Of a stretch of 64,000 bases of DNA, positions 20,379 through 29,244 are shown one piece after another. Numbering within the stretch: the first letter of the stretch is position 1; the number at the start of each line of letters is the position of its first letter. This DNA comes from JACVRW01 sp963728155. GTDB lineage: Bacteria > Actinomycetota > Thermoleophilia > Solirubrobacterales > Thermoleophilaceae. Below the pieces are notes generated by a model that worked only from the letters and a program-made list of their open reading frames with translations, had not been told where the DNA came from and made no database searches. The stretch covers positions 1 to 64,000 of the forward strand of contig CAVSJF010000004.1 of assembly GCA_963728155.1 (NCBI GenBank). Reading direction: 5' to 3'. Both the position numbers and the translations under genes were made by a program.

Positions 20379-21794
20379 ATGGCCGTCCATCCGTCTCCGC
20401 ACCCGTTCCGACAGCTTCGACTCGCTCGACGCCCGCCTCGCCGGCGAGCTGATCACGCCCGATCACCCGACGTACGAGTCCGCCCGCCGGGTCTGGAACG
20501 GCATGATCGACAAGCGGCCGGCGGCGATCGCGCGCTGCGCCGACGCCGACGACGTCGCCCTCGCCGTCCGCTTCGCCGCCGAGCACGGGCTGCCGCTCGC
20601 CGTCCGCGGCGGCGGCCACAACGTCGCCGGCACCGCCGTGGTCGACGACGGCCTCGTGATCGACCTGTCGGCGATGCGCGACGGTGCGCATCGACGGCTC
20701 CCGCGCGCACCGTGCACGTGCAGGGCGGCGCGACCTGGGCCGACGTCGACGAGGTGACCGCGCCGCTCGGGCTCGCCGCGCCGGGCGGCGTGGTCTCGGA
20801 GACCGGCGTGGCCGGGCTCGCGCTCAGCGGCGGCGTCTCGCACCAGCGCCGCCGCGACGGGATGACCATCGACAACCTCGTCTCCGCCGAGGTCGTGCTC
20901 GCCGACGGCCGCCGGGTGCGCGCGAGCGCCGACGAGCACCGCGATCTGTACTGGGCGCTGCGCGGCGGCGGCGGCAACTTCGGCGTCGTGACCTCGTTCG
21001 AGCTGCGCCTGCACGAGCTCGGGCCCGAGGTGTTCGCGCTCAACGTCGCCTACCCGATCGAGGACGCCGCGCGCGTGCTGCGCCGGCTGGCGCGACGCCG
21101 TCGCCGACGCGCCGGACGAGCTGTCGACCGCCGGGCTGATCTGGTCGCTGCCGGTCGTCGACGAGCTGCCCGAGCAGCTGCGCGGCGCTGCCGCTACGTC
21201 GGCGTGGCCGGCATGTGGGCGGGCGACCCGGCCGAGGGCGAGCGCGCCACGCGGCGCCCTGCGCGAGCTGGCCACCCCGCTGCTCGACATGAGCGGCGCC
21301 GGTGGAGTACCTCGACTTCCAGCGCTCGCTCGACCCGTTCTTCCCGGCGGGCCCGCGCCACTACTGGAAGGCGCTCTACCTGGACGGGCTCTCCGACGCC
21401 GCGATCGACACCACGGTCGACTGGTCCAACCGCCGCCCGTCGAACGACACGCTGGTGATCATCCGCCACTGCGGCGGGCGCGATCTCGCGCGTCGGCGCC
21501 GAGGAGACGGCGTTCGGCGACCGCAGCTCGGAGTGGATGCTGAGCATCGACTCGACCTGGGACGACCCGCCGACGACGCGGTGAACATCGCCTACACGCG
21601 CGCCTTCTGGGACGCGGCGGCCCCGTTCTCGCACGGCAAGACGTACTTCAACTTCCCCGGCTTGCTCGAGGAAGGCGACGCCGCCGTGCGCGACGAGCTA
21701 CGGCGCCAACCACGACGCGCCTGGCGCGGATCAAGGCGACGTACGACCCGGAGAACTCTTCCGCCTCAACCAGAACATCCGTCCGGCCGGGTGA
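20379..21794 (+). CDS. Berberine-bridge-type FAD-linked oxidase, frameshifted
   Basis: The chain carries LPLAVRGGGHNVAGTAVVDD, the FAD pyrophosphate loop with the His of RGGGH, which is normally linked to flavin. DLYWALRGGGGNFGVVTSFE follows, and the BBE C-terminal block YDPENFFRLNQNIRPAG ends it. Length is near 470 residues, usual for the family. About seven shifts occur, including one in the first 15 codons. GGAG precedes the ATG. Such enzymes oxidise alcohols, sugars or natural-product intermediates with oxygen. It overlaps the MFS gene start (TGATG). Confidence 0.75.
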
Positions 21795-23008
21795 TGGGCT
21801 CGATCCCCGTCCCCCGCTCGGGCTCGCGCGACCTGCGGCTGCTGGCGGCCGCCGTCTTCCTGTCGGCCGCCGGCGACCTGCTGGCCCTCATCGTGCTGGC
21901 GCTGCAGGTGCACGAGCTCACGGGCAGCGGTCTGGCCGTGGCGGCGCTGCGTGGCGACGACGCTCGTGCCGGTGGTGGCGCTTGCACCACTGGCCGGGCT
22001 CGTCGCCGACCGGACGGAGAGCGTCCGCGTGCTCGTCACCGCCTCGCTGCTGCAGGCCGTGGTCGCGGCCGCACTGGCCTTCAGCGGCGACCTGGCCGTG
22101 ATCCTCGCGCTGTCGGCGCTGCTGGCGGCGGGCAACGCGTTCGGCCAGCCGGCCGAGTTCACCCTGCTCCCTGCGGTCGCGGGCCGGCGGCCCTTGGCCG
22201 AGGCCGCGGGCGTGCTGGAGGGGGCGCGCTACGCGGGCTTCGCGGCCGGGCCGCTGCTCGCCGCGGGGCTGGCGGCGCTGGGCCCACGGCCGGCGCTGCT
22301 CGTGACCGCCGCGAGCTTCGCGGCGATCGCGGCTGCGGCGGCCGCCATGCGCGCCCGCCGCCGGCCCAGCGCGAGGGCGGCGGGGGAGCATCCGCGCGCG
22401 CTGGACGGCTTTCGCCTGCTCCGCCGCGACCGAGTCCTGCGCGTCACGCTCGCCGCAGCGGTGGGCGCGCTGGTCTTCATCTCGGCCGCGCTGACCGTCG
22501 AGATCTTCTACGTGAAGGACGTGGTCGGCGCGAGCGACAGCGGCTACGCGCTCGTGGTCTGCGGCTGGATGGCCGGCATGGTGTTCGGGGCCGGCGCGCT
22601 GGCCCGGCGCATCCCGGTGCGGCTGGCGGCCCGGTGGCCCTTGCCGCGCTCGCTGTCCAGGGCGTCGGCATGGGCGCGCAGGCCGCGGCGGCCGTGCTGC
22701 CCCTGGCGTTCGCGGGCTACCTGGTCGGCGGTGTCGGCCACGGGGTCAAGAACGTGCTGCTGCGCGTGCTGCTCACCGTCCGTGTGCCCGAGGCGGTCCA
22801 CGGCCGCGCCTTCGCCGCCTACAACGCCGCGCGCAGCAGCGCCGAGCTCGGCGCCGTGGCCGCCGGAGGCCTGCTGGTCAGCGCCCTCGGGCCCCGCGCC
22901 GCCCTGTTGATCGCAGGGCTGGGCCCTATCCTCGCCGCGGCGGCGGGGCTGGTGGCGCTGCACCCGCCCTCTCTCGCCCGAGCCCGTGCGAGTAGCTTGG
23001 AGGCATGA
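21794..23008 (+). CDS. MFS transporter
   Basis: Starting MGSIPVPRSGSRDLRLLAAA, the protein shows about 10-12 membrane segments, a loop PLAGLVADRTESVRVLVTAS in the place of the MFS motif A, and QPAEFTLLPAVAGRRPLAEA, which is typical of the MFS_3/enterobactin-exporter-like branch. Shifts occur near 21950 and 22640. The start overlaps the stop of the oxidase, so export of the oxidase's product or self-protection is a reasonable inference. It ends overlapping the next gene by 4 bp. Confidence 0.75.
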   Translation: MGSIPVPRSGSRDLRLLAAAVFLSAAGDLLALIVLALQVHELTGSGLAVAALRGDDARAGGGACTTGRARRRPDGERPRARHRLAAAGRGRGRTGLQRRPGRDPRAVGAAGGGQRVRPAGRVHPAPCGRGPAALGRGRGRAGGGALRGLRGRAAARRGAGGAGPTAGAARDRRELRGDRGCGGRHARPPPAQREGGGGASARAGRLSPAPPRPSPARHARRSGGRAGLHLGRADRRDLLREGRGRRERQRLRARGLRLDGRHGVRGRRAGPAHPGAAGGPVALAALAVQGVGMGAQAAAAVLPLAFAGYLVGGVGHGVKNVLLRVLLTVRVPEAVHGRAFAAYNAARSSAELGAVAAGGLLVSALGPRAALLIAGLGPILAAAAGLVALHPPSLARARASSLEA

Positions 23009-24208
23009 CCGGCGTGCTCGACGGGCTCACCCTCGTTGAGGGATCCGCCTACGTTGCCGCCCCCCTCGGGAGGCATGACGCTCGCCCAGCTCGGCGCCGA
23101 CGTGATCCGCTTCGACGACATCGGCGGCGGCCTCGACCACACCCGCTGGCCGCTCGCTCAGAACGGGCAGTCGCTGTTCTGGGCGGGCCTCAACAAGGGC
23201 AAGCGCTCGCTGCGCGTGAACCTGCGCTCCGAGGACGGGCGCGAGCTCGTGACGCAGGTGATCGCCGCCGCCGGCGCGTTCCTCACCAACTTCCCCGCGC
23301 GCGGCTGGCTCGGCTACGAGACCCTGCGCGCCCGCCGCGAGGACCTGATCATGGTTCACCTGAAGGGCAATCGCGACGGGTCGAGCGAGGTCGACTACAC
23401 GGTCAACCCGGCCACCGGCTTCCCCTGGGCCACCGGACCACGCAACCTCACCGAGCCGCTGAACTCGGTGCTGCCCGCGTGGGACATCGCGATGGGCGAG
23501 CTCGCCGCCATCGGCCTGCTGGCCGCCGACCGACACCGAACCCGCACCGGAGAAGGACAGCTGGTCGAGACGGCGCTCTCCGACGTGGCCTTCGCGGTGA
23601 CTGGGCACCTCGGCCGCGTGGCCCAGGCCCAGCTCGAGGCCAAGGACTCGCCGCGGCGCGACGGCAACTATCTCTACGGCGCGTTCGGCCATGACTTCGT
23701 CACGCGCGACGAGCGCCACGTGATGGTGGTGGCCCTGACCGACCGCCAATGGCAGTCGCTGCTCGACGTGACCGACACCCACGACCAGATGACGAAGATC
23801 AACGAAGCCACCGGCGTCGATCTCGACACTGAGTCGGGCCGCTTCGAGGACCGCGACCTGATCGCCGCGATACTGCGGCCCTGGTTCGAGTCGCGTGAGC
23901 TCTCCGACATCCGCGCCGCGTTCGAGGGCACCGGGGTGTCCTGGGGCATCTACCAGACCTTTCGCCAACTCGTGGAAGACGACCCGCGCATGGCCACCGA
24001 GATGTGGGAGGACGTCGAGCATCCCGGCGTGGGCACCTACCGGATGCCTGGCACGCCGCTCGACTTCTCCGCCGTTCCCCGGGAGCCCGTGCGCCGCGCG
24101 CCGCTACTGGGCGAGCACACCGAGCAGGTGCTGGGCGGGATGCTCGGGCTCTCGGACACGGAGATCGGGCGCCTCCTGGACGCCGGAACGGTCGCTGCCG
24201 GCGATTGA
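23005..24208 (+). CDS. mct: CaiB/BaiF CoA transferase, 2-methylfumaryl-CoA isomerase-like
   Basis: The protein starts MTGVLDGLTLVEGSAYVAAP, and one extra G in a GGG run near 23070 must be removed to continue GGMTLAQLGADVIRFDDIGG. Further blocks are SLFWAGLNKGKRSLRVNLRS, FLTNFPARGWLGYETL, SEVDYTVNPATGFPW and GNYLYGAFGHDF. From memory of the family, these blocks match Chloroflexus mesaconyl-CoA C1-C4 CoA transferase (Mct) unusually closely, more than generic CaiB enzymes. Mct moves CoA within one molecule in the 3-hydroxypropionate bicycle. No other gene of that pathway is in the window, so the substrate remains inferred. Confidence 0.75.
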
Positions 24209-24227
24209 ACCGGCTAGCCGAGCGGGC

Positions 24228-24617
24228 TCAGCCCGAGCTGACGGTGTCGCCGTCCATGGGCACCGGCTCGAGAATGAATATCTCTGCCGCCATGTCGGGG
24301 TCGATGTGGTTGTCGCTCATGAACGCGATCACTTTGCGGCCCAGCGCCTGCTCGATCAGCCCCACCAACTCGTCACGCATCACGAGCTGGAACTCGTGCC
24401 GCGTGCGCAGCACGTGGTCGGCCTTGCCGTTAGCGGCCAGGCGATGCTCTCCCTTGCTGAGGGTGTCAGCGAGCACGATCAGCACGCTGTCTTCGTTGAT
24501 CACCGTGCGCGCCCGCGTCGGCCCGCGGCCTGTGTACTCGCGCAGCAGCTGCACGGCCCCTCGGGAAATGTCCGCCGCCGCAGTGCCGCCGCCCCGCGTT
24601 GGGTGGGTCTGAGTCAT
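24228..24617 (-). CDS. MpsC/DUF2294 family protein, copy 2
   Basis: A 129-residue paralogue of the protein at 15399-15842. It has the same core blocks: QLLREYTGRGPTRARTVINE, DTLSKGEHRLAANGKADHVL, RHEFQLVMRDELVGLIEQAL and FMSDNHIDPDMAAEIFILEP. It is intact, with a shorter N-terminus and a C-terminus ending DGDTVSSG. It is convergent with the CoA-transferase gene, 19 bp from its end, and stands alone as a gene. Confidence 0.8.
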   Translation of the reverse strand: MTQTHPTRGGGTAAADISRGAVQLLREYTGRGPTRARTVINEDSVLIVLADTLSKGEHRLAANGKADHVLRTRHEFQLVMRDELVGLIEQALGRKVIAFMSDNHIDPDMAAEIFILEPVPMDGDTVSSG

Positions 24618-24729
24618 CGATAGCTCCCGGTTGCCGCTCCTCTACTCAAGTGGCCGCTAGAGGGAGGAGGAGCGCTTGGAGAACCCGCAGGCAGCCCCAC
24701 CAGCGTAGTCGGTGTTGGGCGGGGCGTGT

Positions 24730-25563
24730 TCAGTGCGGCGGCCGCGGCGCGAAGGCCACCCGCTCGTCGGCGCCCGGCTGGACGATCAGCGCGGAGCCGG
24801 CCGGCACCTCGTGCCAGACCCCGGGCAGGTCGCCGAGCGGCTCGGAAACGACCGCGCGGGCCTCGTCGCCGAGATCCCGGAAGCGCTCGTCGTCGGGATA
24901 GAGGGCGCGAACGGCGGTCGCGTCGGCGGTCACGTAGAGGGAGTTGACCACCGGGCCGCTCGCGTAGCGCGCCGCGTAGACACGCTCGCCGTCGCTCAGC
25001 CCGACGGTCATCTGCAACGGCTCGTCGACGCCGTTGCGCCGGCCGGTCTCCTCCACGAATCCGGCCATCTCCTCCAGCGCCCCGAGCGGATCCTTTTCGA
25101 GGCCGAAGGTCAGAGCGAGATGGAACATCAGCTCGGAGTCCGTGGTGCCCTCGATGCCGGGGAAGATCTCGGGATCCACGGCCACCAGGAGATCGCGGCG
25201 CAGGCGCAGATAGTCGGCGATGAAGCCGTTGTGGGCGAACACCCAGCGCCCGTGTCGGAAGGGGTGGCAGTTGGTCTGCTCCACCGGCGTGCCGGTGGCC
25301 GCGCGCACGTGGGCCAGGAACAGCCCCGACTGGATCTGGCCCGCGAGCTCGCGCAGGTTGCGATCGGCCCACGCCGGGGCGATGCTGCGGTACACGCCCG
25401 GAACGTCGCGGTCGCCGTACCAGGCGAGGCCGAAGCCGTCGGCGTTGGGAAAGCCACCCGCCAGCCGGTCGTGGCGGCTCTGCTCGACCAGCGAGTTCTC
25501 GGCGTCGTACAGCAGCGTCTCGGGCCGGATCGGATTCCCGTAGTAGGCCAGCCACCGGCACAT
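24730..25563 (-). CDS. Class II glutamine amidotransferase (EgtC-like)
   Basis: An intact 277-residue protein starting MCRWLAYYGNPI, so Cys2 becomes the N-terminal nucleophile after Met removal. DGFGLAWYGDRDVPGVYRS, LFLAHVRAATGTPVEQTNCH, FAHNGFIADY and GTTDSELMFHLAL are the other Ntn-hydrolase landmarks. The family includes EgtC, which removes glutamate in ergothioneine biosynthesis, but no other egt gene is nearby. The cognate acceptor is therefore open. It is 10 bp downstream of the glycosidase gene on the same strand. Confidence 0.85.
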   Translation of the reverse strand: MCRWLAYYGNPIRPETLLYDAENSLVEQSRHDRLAGGFPNADGFGLAWYGDRDVPGVYRSIAPAWADRNLRELAGQIQSGLFLAHVRAATGTPVEQTNCHPFRHGRWVFAHNGFIADYLRLRRDLLVAVDPEIFPGIEGTTDSELMFHLALTFGLEKDPLGALEEMAGFVEETGRRNGVDEPLQMTVGLSDGERVYAARYASGPVVNSLYVTADATAVRALYPDDERFRDLGDEARAVVSEPLGDLPGVWHEVPAGSALIVQPGADERVAFAPRPPH

Positions 25564-25573
25564 CGAGCGCAGC

Positions 25574-26317
25574 CTAACCTGGCTCGAACACCAGCGCGGT
25601 CACCACGGGCCTCGACTCCGGAGCGGGCTGATCCTGCTCGGAGTAGGGCCGGTTCAGGAGATGCTTGCGGTGCACCAGCGTGGCCGAGCCCCCGCCGTCC
25701 AGGTTGATCGCCTCCTCCGCGCCGAAGGAGATCAGAAGGCGAGCCAGCTCGGCCAGCGTCAGCCCGCCGTCGACCCCGGAGCGGCGGCCATCGCAGCACA
25801 CGGCCAGCAGTTCGGTGTCGCTGAGCCCCAGCGCGCAGCGCGGGTGACGGCCGACGGTGATGTCCGAGTCGAACTGCCCGGCGCCCGCCGAGAAGCCCTC
25901 GCGATCCTCGCCGTCCATGAGCGACCGCCCGCCGGCCACCAGCAGGGGTCCGGCCTGGAGCAGGTCGCCGCCCGGGTCGTCGGGAAGGTCGCCGCGCCGG
26001 GCAATGCCGCACCTCGCCGTCGATGTGGAGGCAGCCCCGTCGTGGCCCCCAGGGCGGAGCGGTGGGCTCGTGCTCGATCGGCTCGCCGGCGATGCGCACC
26101 TCGCCGAGCGGCCGGTAGGGGTCGCGCAGGAAGAAGCCCGCGACCATGGCCTCGGGTGCCCCTCCGCGACGCACCAGTGATCCAGCCGGCGGGTCTCGGG
26201 AAAGCACACCACCCGCGGCCTTGTGTCGGCCCGCGGGTGGCGGACGAGGTAGACGGTGGTCTCCCAGCCGTCGCTCAGGCGAACCCGAGTGAGGTCGTAG
26301 GTGATGCCGTCGTCCAC
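25574..26317 (-). CDS. Phosphodiester glycosidase (NAGPA/DUF2233) family protein
   Basis: It starts MDDGITYDLTRVRLSDGWET and shows LSDTELLAVCCDGRRSGVDG, ELARLLISFGAEEAINLDGG and GSATLVHRKHLLNRP. The NLDGGGSATL block is the signature of the NAGPA/YigF fold that hydrolyses sugar phosphodiesters. The middle part (about 26000-26110) is read in a different frame (ATMVAGFFLRDPYRPLGEV-like), so two compensating shifts occur. No signal peptide is evident. It is the likely first gene of an operon with the amidotransferase. Confidence 0.7.
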   Translation of the reverse strand: MDDGITYDLTRVRLSDGWETTVYLVRHPRADTRPRVVCFPETRRLDHWCVAEGHPRPWSRASSCATPTGRSARCASPASRSSTSPPLRPGGHDGAASTSTARCGIARRGDLPDDPGGDLLQAGPLLVAGGRSLMDGEDREGFSAGAGQFDSDITVGRHPRCALGLSDTELLAVCCDGRRSGVDGGLTLAELARLLISFGAEEAINLDGGGSATLVHRKHLLNRPYSEQDQPAPESRPVVTALVFEPG

Positions 26318-26326
26318 GGCATCACC

Positions 26327-26488
26327 CTACGACTTGTTGCGACCGCCCGGAGGGTGCCGCGAGCTGAAATCCTCGAGTCGCTCAGCCGCTCTTCCCGCCA
26401 AGCCGGCGATCTGCGCGTAGCGCTCCCGCCCGGCCCTGGCGCCGATGATGTACCCGGACGCGAACAGCGCCAGCTTCGTTATCTTCAC
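26327..26488 (-). CDS. 53-residue small membrane-associated protein
   Basis: A GTG start at 26488 overlaps the previous stop in GTGA and opens MKITKLALFASGYIIGARAG, then RERYAQIAGLAGRAAERLED and a basic tail. The short hydrophobic N-terminus followed by GARAGRERY is a recurrent pattern in actinobacterial small proteins of unknown role. Translation coupling to the two genes upstream supports it as real. Confidence 0.65.
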   Translation of the reverse strand: MKITKLALFASGYIIGARAGRERYAQIAGLAGRAAERLEDFSSRHPPGGRNKS

Positions 26489-26706
26489 GAACCGCCGTCT
26501 GCCCCCTCGCCGCGGCGTCGCAGCGATGAGACGCCGGCGCTCAGGGCCGTGAGACCGGCCAGGCCGCCCGCGGTCAGCAGACTGGCCTTTACCTTGCCCG
26601 ACCCGCCCGAGGGCAGGTTGGACTTGACGCCATCGGGCACTTCGAGCGAGTTGGTTACCGAGTCGAGAATCCGCTCCAACCCGCTCTTTCGCCGAAAGGG
26701 CCGCAT
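26485..26706 (-). CDS. 73-residue small protein of the coiled-coil operon
   Basis: It reads MRPFRRKSGLERILDSVTNS, a linker rich in Gly/Ser, a weakly hydrophobic stretch LLTAGGLAGLTALSAGVSSL and a basic end. It overlaps the coiled-coil gene by one base (TGATG) and the next small gene by four. The single hydrophobic segment suggests a membrane anchor. The family was not recognised beyond resemblance to actinobacterial hypothetical proteins. Confidence 0.6.
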   Translation of the reverse strand: MRPFRRKSGLERILDSVTNSLEVPDGVKSNLPSGGSGKVKASLLTAGGLAGLTALSAGVSSLRRRGEGADGGS

Positions 26707-27602
26707 CAGCGAGACTCCTTCTTGATCGCCTTGACCAGCTCGTCCTTGCTCATCGTGGTCCTTCCCTCGATTCCAATGCCCGCCGCAAGCTCGACCAGCT
26801 CCGGCTTGTTGTAGGACTCCAGATCACCGTTGGTGGCGCTCCCCCCGAGCTTTCCCGCGGCTTTCTTCGCAGTCGTCTCCGACTGTGTGCGTATCCGCTC
26901 GGCCTGAGTGACCTGAGCCTTGGCCTCACTCGCCTGCTGGTTGGCCTGCTGGGCAAGCTCCTGTGCCTGGCGGTTGGCCTCCTCGGCCGCGGCCTGCGCG
27001 GCGTCCGCAGCTTCCTGAGCGAGCCGCCTGGCCTCGGCCATCTTCTCCGTTGCGTCCTCGACGCGCTCATCGGCCTCGTGTTGAGCCGCCTGGGCCTCGT
27101 CCTCCGCCTCCTCGATCTCGCCGGCCACCTCGTCTTGGGTCTCCTGGCGCTCCTCCTCCGCGTCGGCCTCGGCGGCTTGGCGCTCCTGCTTGACCGCTTC
27201 GTCGGCCGCCTTCTGAGCCTCGGCGACCCGCTCCTTGACCCACTTGGCGGTGTCGCGCTCGACCGCCGTCACGCGAGCGCGGCCATCCGCGCTCACCTTC
27301 TTGGCATGGTCTGCGCGCTCCTGGGCCTCCTGCTGGGCCTCCAGCGCCTGCTGCTCGGCCTCGCGGGCCCGCTCCGAGGCTTCCTGGGCGCGCCTCATCC
27401 GGATCTCGACGGAGTTGCCGTCGCCGGGAGCGGCGTCGACCACCTTCGCTCGGAGGCGGCGACCACGATCGCGAACGCCGGCGCCGGCGGATTCGGCTTT
27501 CGACCCGACTTCGTCAGCCGGTTTGAGGGCTCGGGATAGGACCCAAGCCGCGTTGGACGGCATCTCGCGGAGGCCCGTGCGTGTTATGTCCGACAGCGAC
27601 AT
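26706..27602 (-). CDS. Long coiled-coil protein with C-terminal Rho-N-like domain
   Basis: The protein has 298 residues. Residues about 68-245 are an almost unbroken Ala/Glu/Gln-rich heptad region (for example EQQALEAQQEAQERADHAKK) expected to form a long coiled coil. Residues about 255-296 (LESYNKPELVELAAGIGIEG, then MSKDELVKAIKK) resemble the small Rho N-terminal/SAP-like helical fold that binds nucleic acid or protein. It is the first gene of a three-gene overlapping operon and is divergent from the TetR-stressosome operon across 82 bp. A structural or envelope-stress role is inference. Confidence 0.7.
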   Translation of the reverse strand: MSLSDITRTGLREMPSNAAWVLSRALKPADEVGSKAESAGAGVRDRGRRLRAKVVDAAPGDGNSVEIRMRRAQEASERAREAEQQALEAQQEAQERADHAKKVSADGRARVTAVERDTAKWVKERVAEAQKAADEAVKQERQAAEADAEEERQETQDEVAGEIEEAEDEAQAAQHEADERVEDATEKMAEARRLAQEAADAAQAAAEEANRQAQELAQQANQQASEAKAQVTQAERIRTQSETTAKKAAGKLGGSATNGDLESYNKPELVELAAGIGIEGRTTMSKDELVKAIKKESR

Positions 27603-27640
27603 CGATCCAGCCTTCCTGGGGTATCGAATTACAGGTGCGA

Positions 27641-27672
27641 CTCGAAATGCGACAGTAGCATCTCATTCCGAG
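27641..27672. promoter_or_regulatory. Imperfect inverted repeat, candidate TetR operator
   Basis: CTCGAAATG at 27641-27649 is matched by CATTCCGAG at 27664-27672, eight of nine pairs, around a 14-bp spacer, with further partial symmetry outside. It lies in the 82-bp gap between the divergent coiled-coil gene and the TetR gene, the expected place for an autoregulatory operator controlling both directions. Binding is inferred. Confidence 0.4.
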
Positions 27673-27684
27673 ACTGCGTAGGCT

Positions 27685-28275
27685 ATGCCCAAGGCGAAAG
27701 TGTCTGAAACTCCTCGACAAGCACTGCAGCAGCGGGTCAGCGCCGCGATTCTCGCCGGCGCCGCGCGCATCTTCGCGCTTCAGGGCGAGGACGCGAGCAT
27801 GAACGACGTGGCCGCCGCCGCCGGGGTCGCGCGGGCCACGGTCTACCGCTACTTCCCGAACCGCCAGGCCCTGTTCGACGAACTGGCCCAGGTGACGGTG
27901 AGCGATGCCGACGCGCGGCTGGCTGCGGCGCGAATCCATGAGGTGCCGCCGGCCGAGGGTGTCATCCGGGCCGTCCGGGCTCTGGTCGACGTTGGAGACT
28001 CCTTCGTCCTCCTGGCTCGCCAGCGGGTGCGATCGGAACGCTTCGAGGATGGGATCACCCAGCCGCTGGAGCAGCTGTTCGAGCGCGGTCAGGAGGGCGG
28101 CGACATCCGCAACGACATCGCGAGCGCTCGCCTCACCGAGTCCCTCATCGGCTTGATCGCGGGCGTACTGTTGTCCACGCCCGCGCTCGGCAAGGAGGAC
28201 ATGATCGCCACCATCACCCGGCTGTTCCTCGACGGCGCCCGGGCTCGGGGCCCACGACCCGTCGAGCAACCGTGA
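27685..28275 (+). CDS. TetR-family transcriptional regulator
   Basis: An intact 196-residue protein. The helix-turn-helix is at residues about 38-58: SMNDVAAAAGVARATVYRYF followed by PNRQALFDEL, the canonical TetR end of the DNA-binding domain. The C-terminal half is a variable ligand-binding region ending TRLFLDGARARG. It is the first gene of the stressosome operon, with its stop overlapping the rsbR start in GTGA. This suggests that a small-molecule signal also gates stress-module expression. Confidence 0.85.
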   Translation: MPKAKVSETPRQALQQRVSAAILAGAARIFALQGEDASMNDVAAAAGVARATVYRYFPNRQALFDELAQVTVSDADARLAAARIHEVPPAEGVIRAVRALVDVGDSFVLLARQRVRSERFEDGITQPLEQLFERGQEGGDIRNDIASARLTESLIGLIAGVLLSTPALGKEDMIATITRLFLDGARARGPRPVEQP

Positions 28276-29228
28276 AGACCGAGGAGGAGCAGATGGATGA
28301 CGAGCAGATGGATGACGAGCAGGACGCGGAGAGCCAGGTCGCGAGCCTGCCCAAGCCGGAATCGGAGGAGGACAGCTCGCATCTGAACGAGCTGGTGTCC
28401 TACCTCCGCGAGCACCGGACCGAGCGCCGCGAGGAATGGGCGAAGCGCATCAGCGAAGCCGAACTCCTCGGCGTGATGTCCGACGACGAGATCTTCTCCG
28501 AGGCCACCGAGGTCTACGACAACTACGTCGATGCCCTGGAGACGGGCAGCATCGAGACCCTGCAGACCTACGCTCGGGAGCTGTCCGAGCGAATCATCCC
28601 CCGCGGGGTCGAGACCCACGAGGTCCTGGGGATCGTGCTGCTCCTGCGTGATGTCCTGGCACGCTCGCTGTTCGCCAAGTACCAGGACGACCTCGATCTG
28701 CTGAACCGGATCCTCGAGGCGTACGAGCCCGCGGCCAACCGAATCGCCGTGACCGTGGGGGTGAGCTTCGTCGAGGAGCGCGAGCGGGTGATCAGCGAGC
28801 AGCAGGAGGCTCTGCGCGAGCTGTCCACGCCGGTGCTCCAGCTGCGCGAGCGCCTGCTCATCCTGCCGATAATCGGCGTGCTCGACTCCGATCGCGCGCG
28901 CCAGCTGACCGAGCAGCTGCTCGGGTCGATCCAGGAGAACCGCGCCCGGGTCGTGGTGATCGACATCACCGGCGTGGCCACGATCGACGAGACAGTGGCC
29001 AACCATCTCGTGCAGACGGTCGAGGCGTCGCGGCTCATGGGAGCGAGCACGATCCTCACCGGTCTGTCGTCGGAGATCGCCCAGACGCTGGTCGACCTCG
29101 GAGTCGACCTCGGCATGATGAAGACCGTCGGCGACCTCCAGGGGGGGCTCGAGGAGGCCGAGCGGCTGCTCGCCTCCTATCGAAGCGCCGAGTCGGGCAA
29201 CGACTTGGCCGCCCAAGCCGACTCGTAA
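28272..29228 (+). CDS. rsbR: Stressosome sensor/scaffold RsbR paralogue
   Basis: A 318-residue protein. It has an acidic N-terminal tail (EEQMDDEQMDDEQD, a short repeat), a helical sensory domain at about 35-170 of the non-heme-globin-like RsbR_N type, and a C-terminal STAS domain at about 185-305. The STAS domain carries VVVIDITGVATIDETVANHL, which holds threonines in the positions RsbT phosphorylates in Bacillus RsbR, and ILTGLSSEIAQTLVDLGVDL. The GTG start overlaps the TetR stop. Together with RsbS it should form the stressosome shell and release RsbT on stress. Confidence 0.85.
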   Translation: MKTEEEQMDDEQMDDEQDAESQVASLPKPESEEDSSHLNELVSYLREHRTERREEWAKRISEAELLGVMSDDEIFSEATEVYDNYVDALETGSIETLQTYARELSERIIPRGVETHEVLGIVLLLRDVLARSLFAKYQDDLDLLNRILEAYEPAANRIAVTVGVSFVEERERVISEQQEALRELSTPVLQLRERLLILPIIGVLDSDRARQLTEQLLGSIQENRARVVVIDITGVATIDETVANHLVQTVEASRLMGASTILTGLSSEIAQTLVDLGVDLGMMKTVGDLQGGLEEAERLLASYRSAESGNDLAAQADS

Positions 29229-29244
29229 ACGGGCGACCGCGCCG

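Noticed and set aside
24223..24235. CGGGCT-C-AGCCCG as a terminator between convergent genes
   Set aside because: The loop is one base, too small for a hairpin. There is no T-run, and it overlaps the stop of the MpsC gene.
24730..25563. An ergothioneine gene cluster
   Set aside because: Only an EgtC-like amidotransferase is present; no egtA, egtB, egtD or egtE is in the window.
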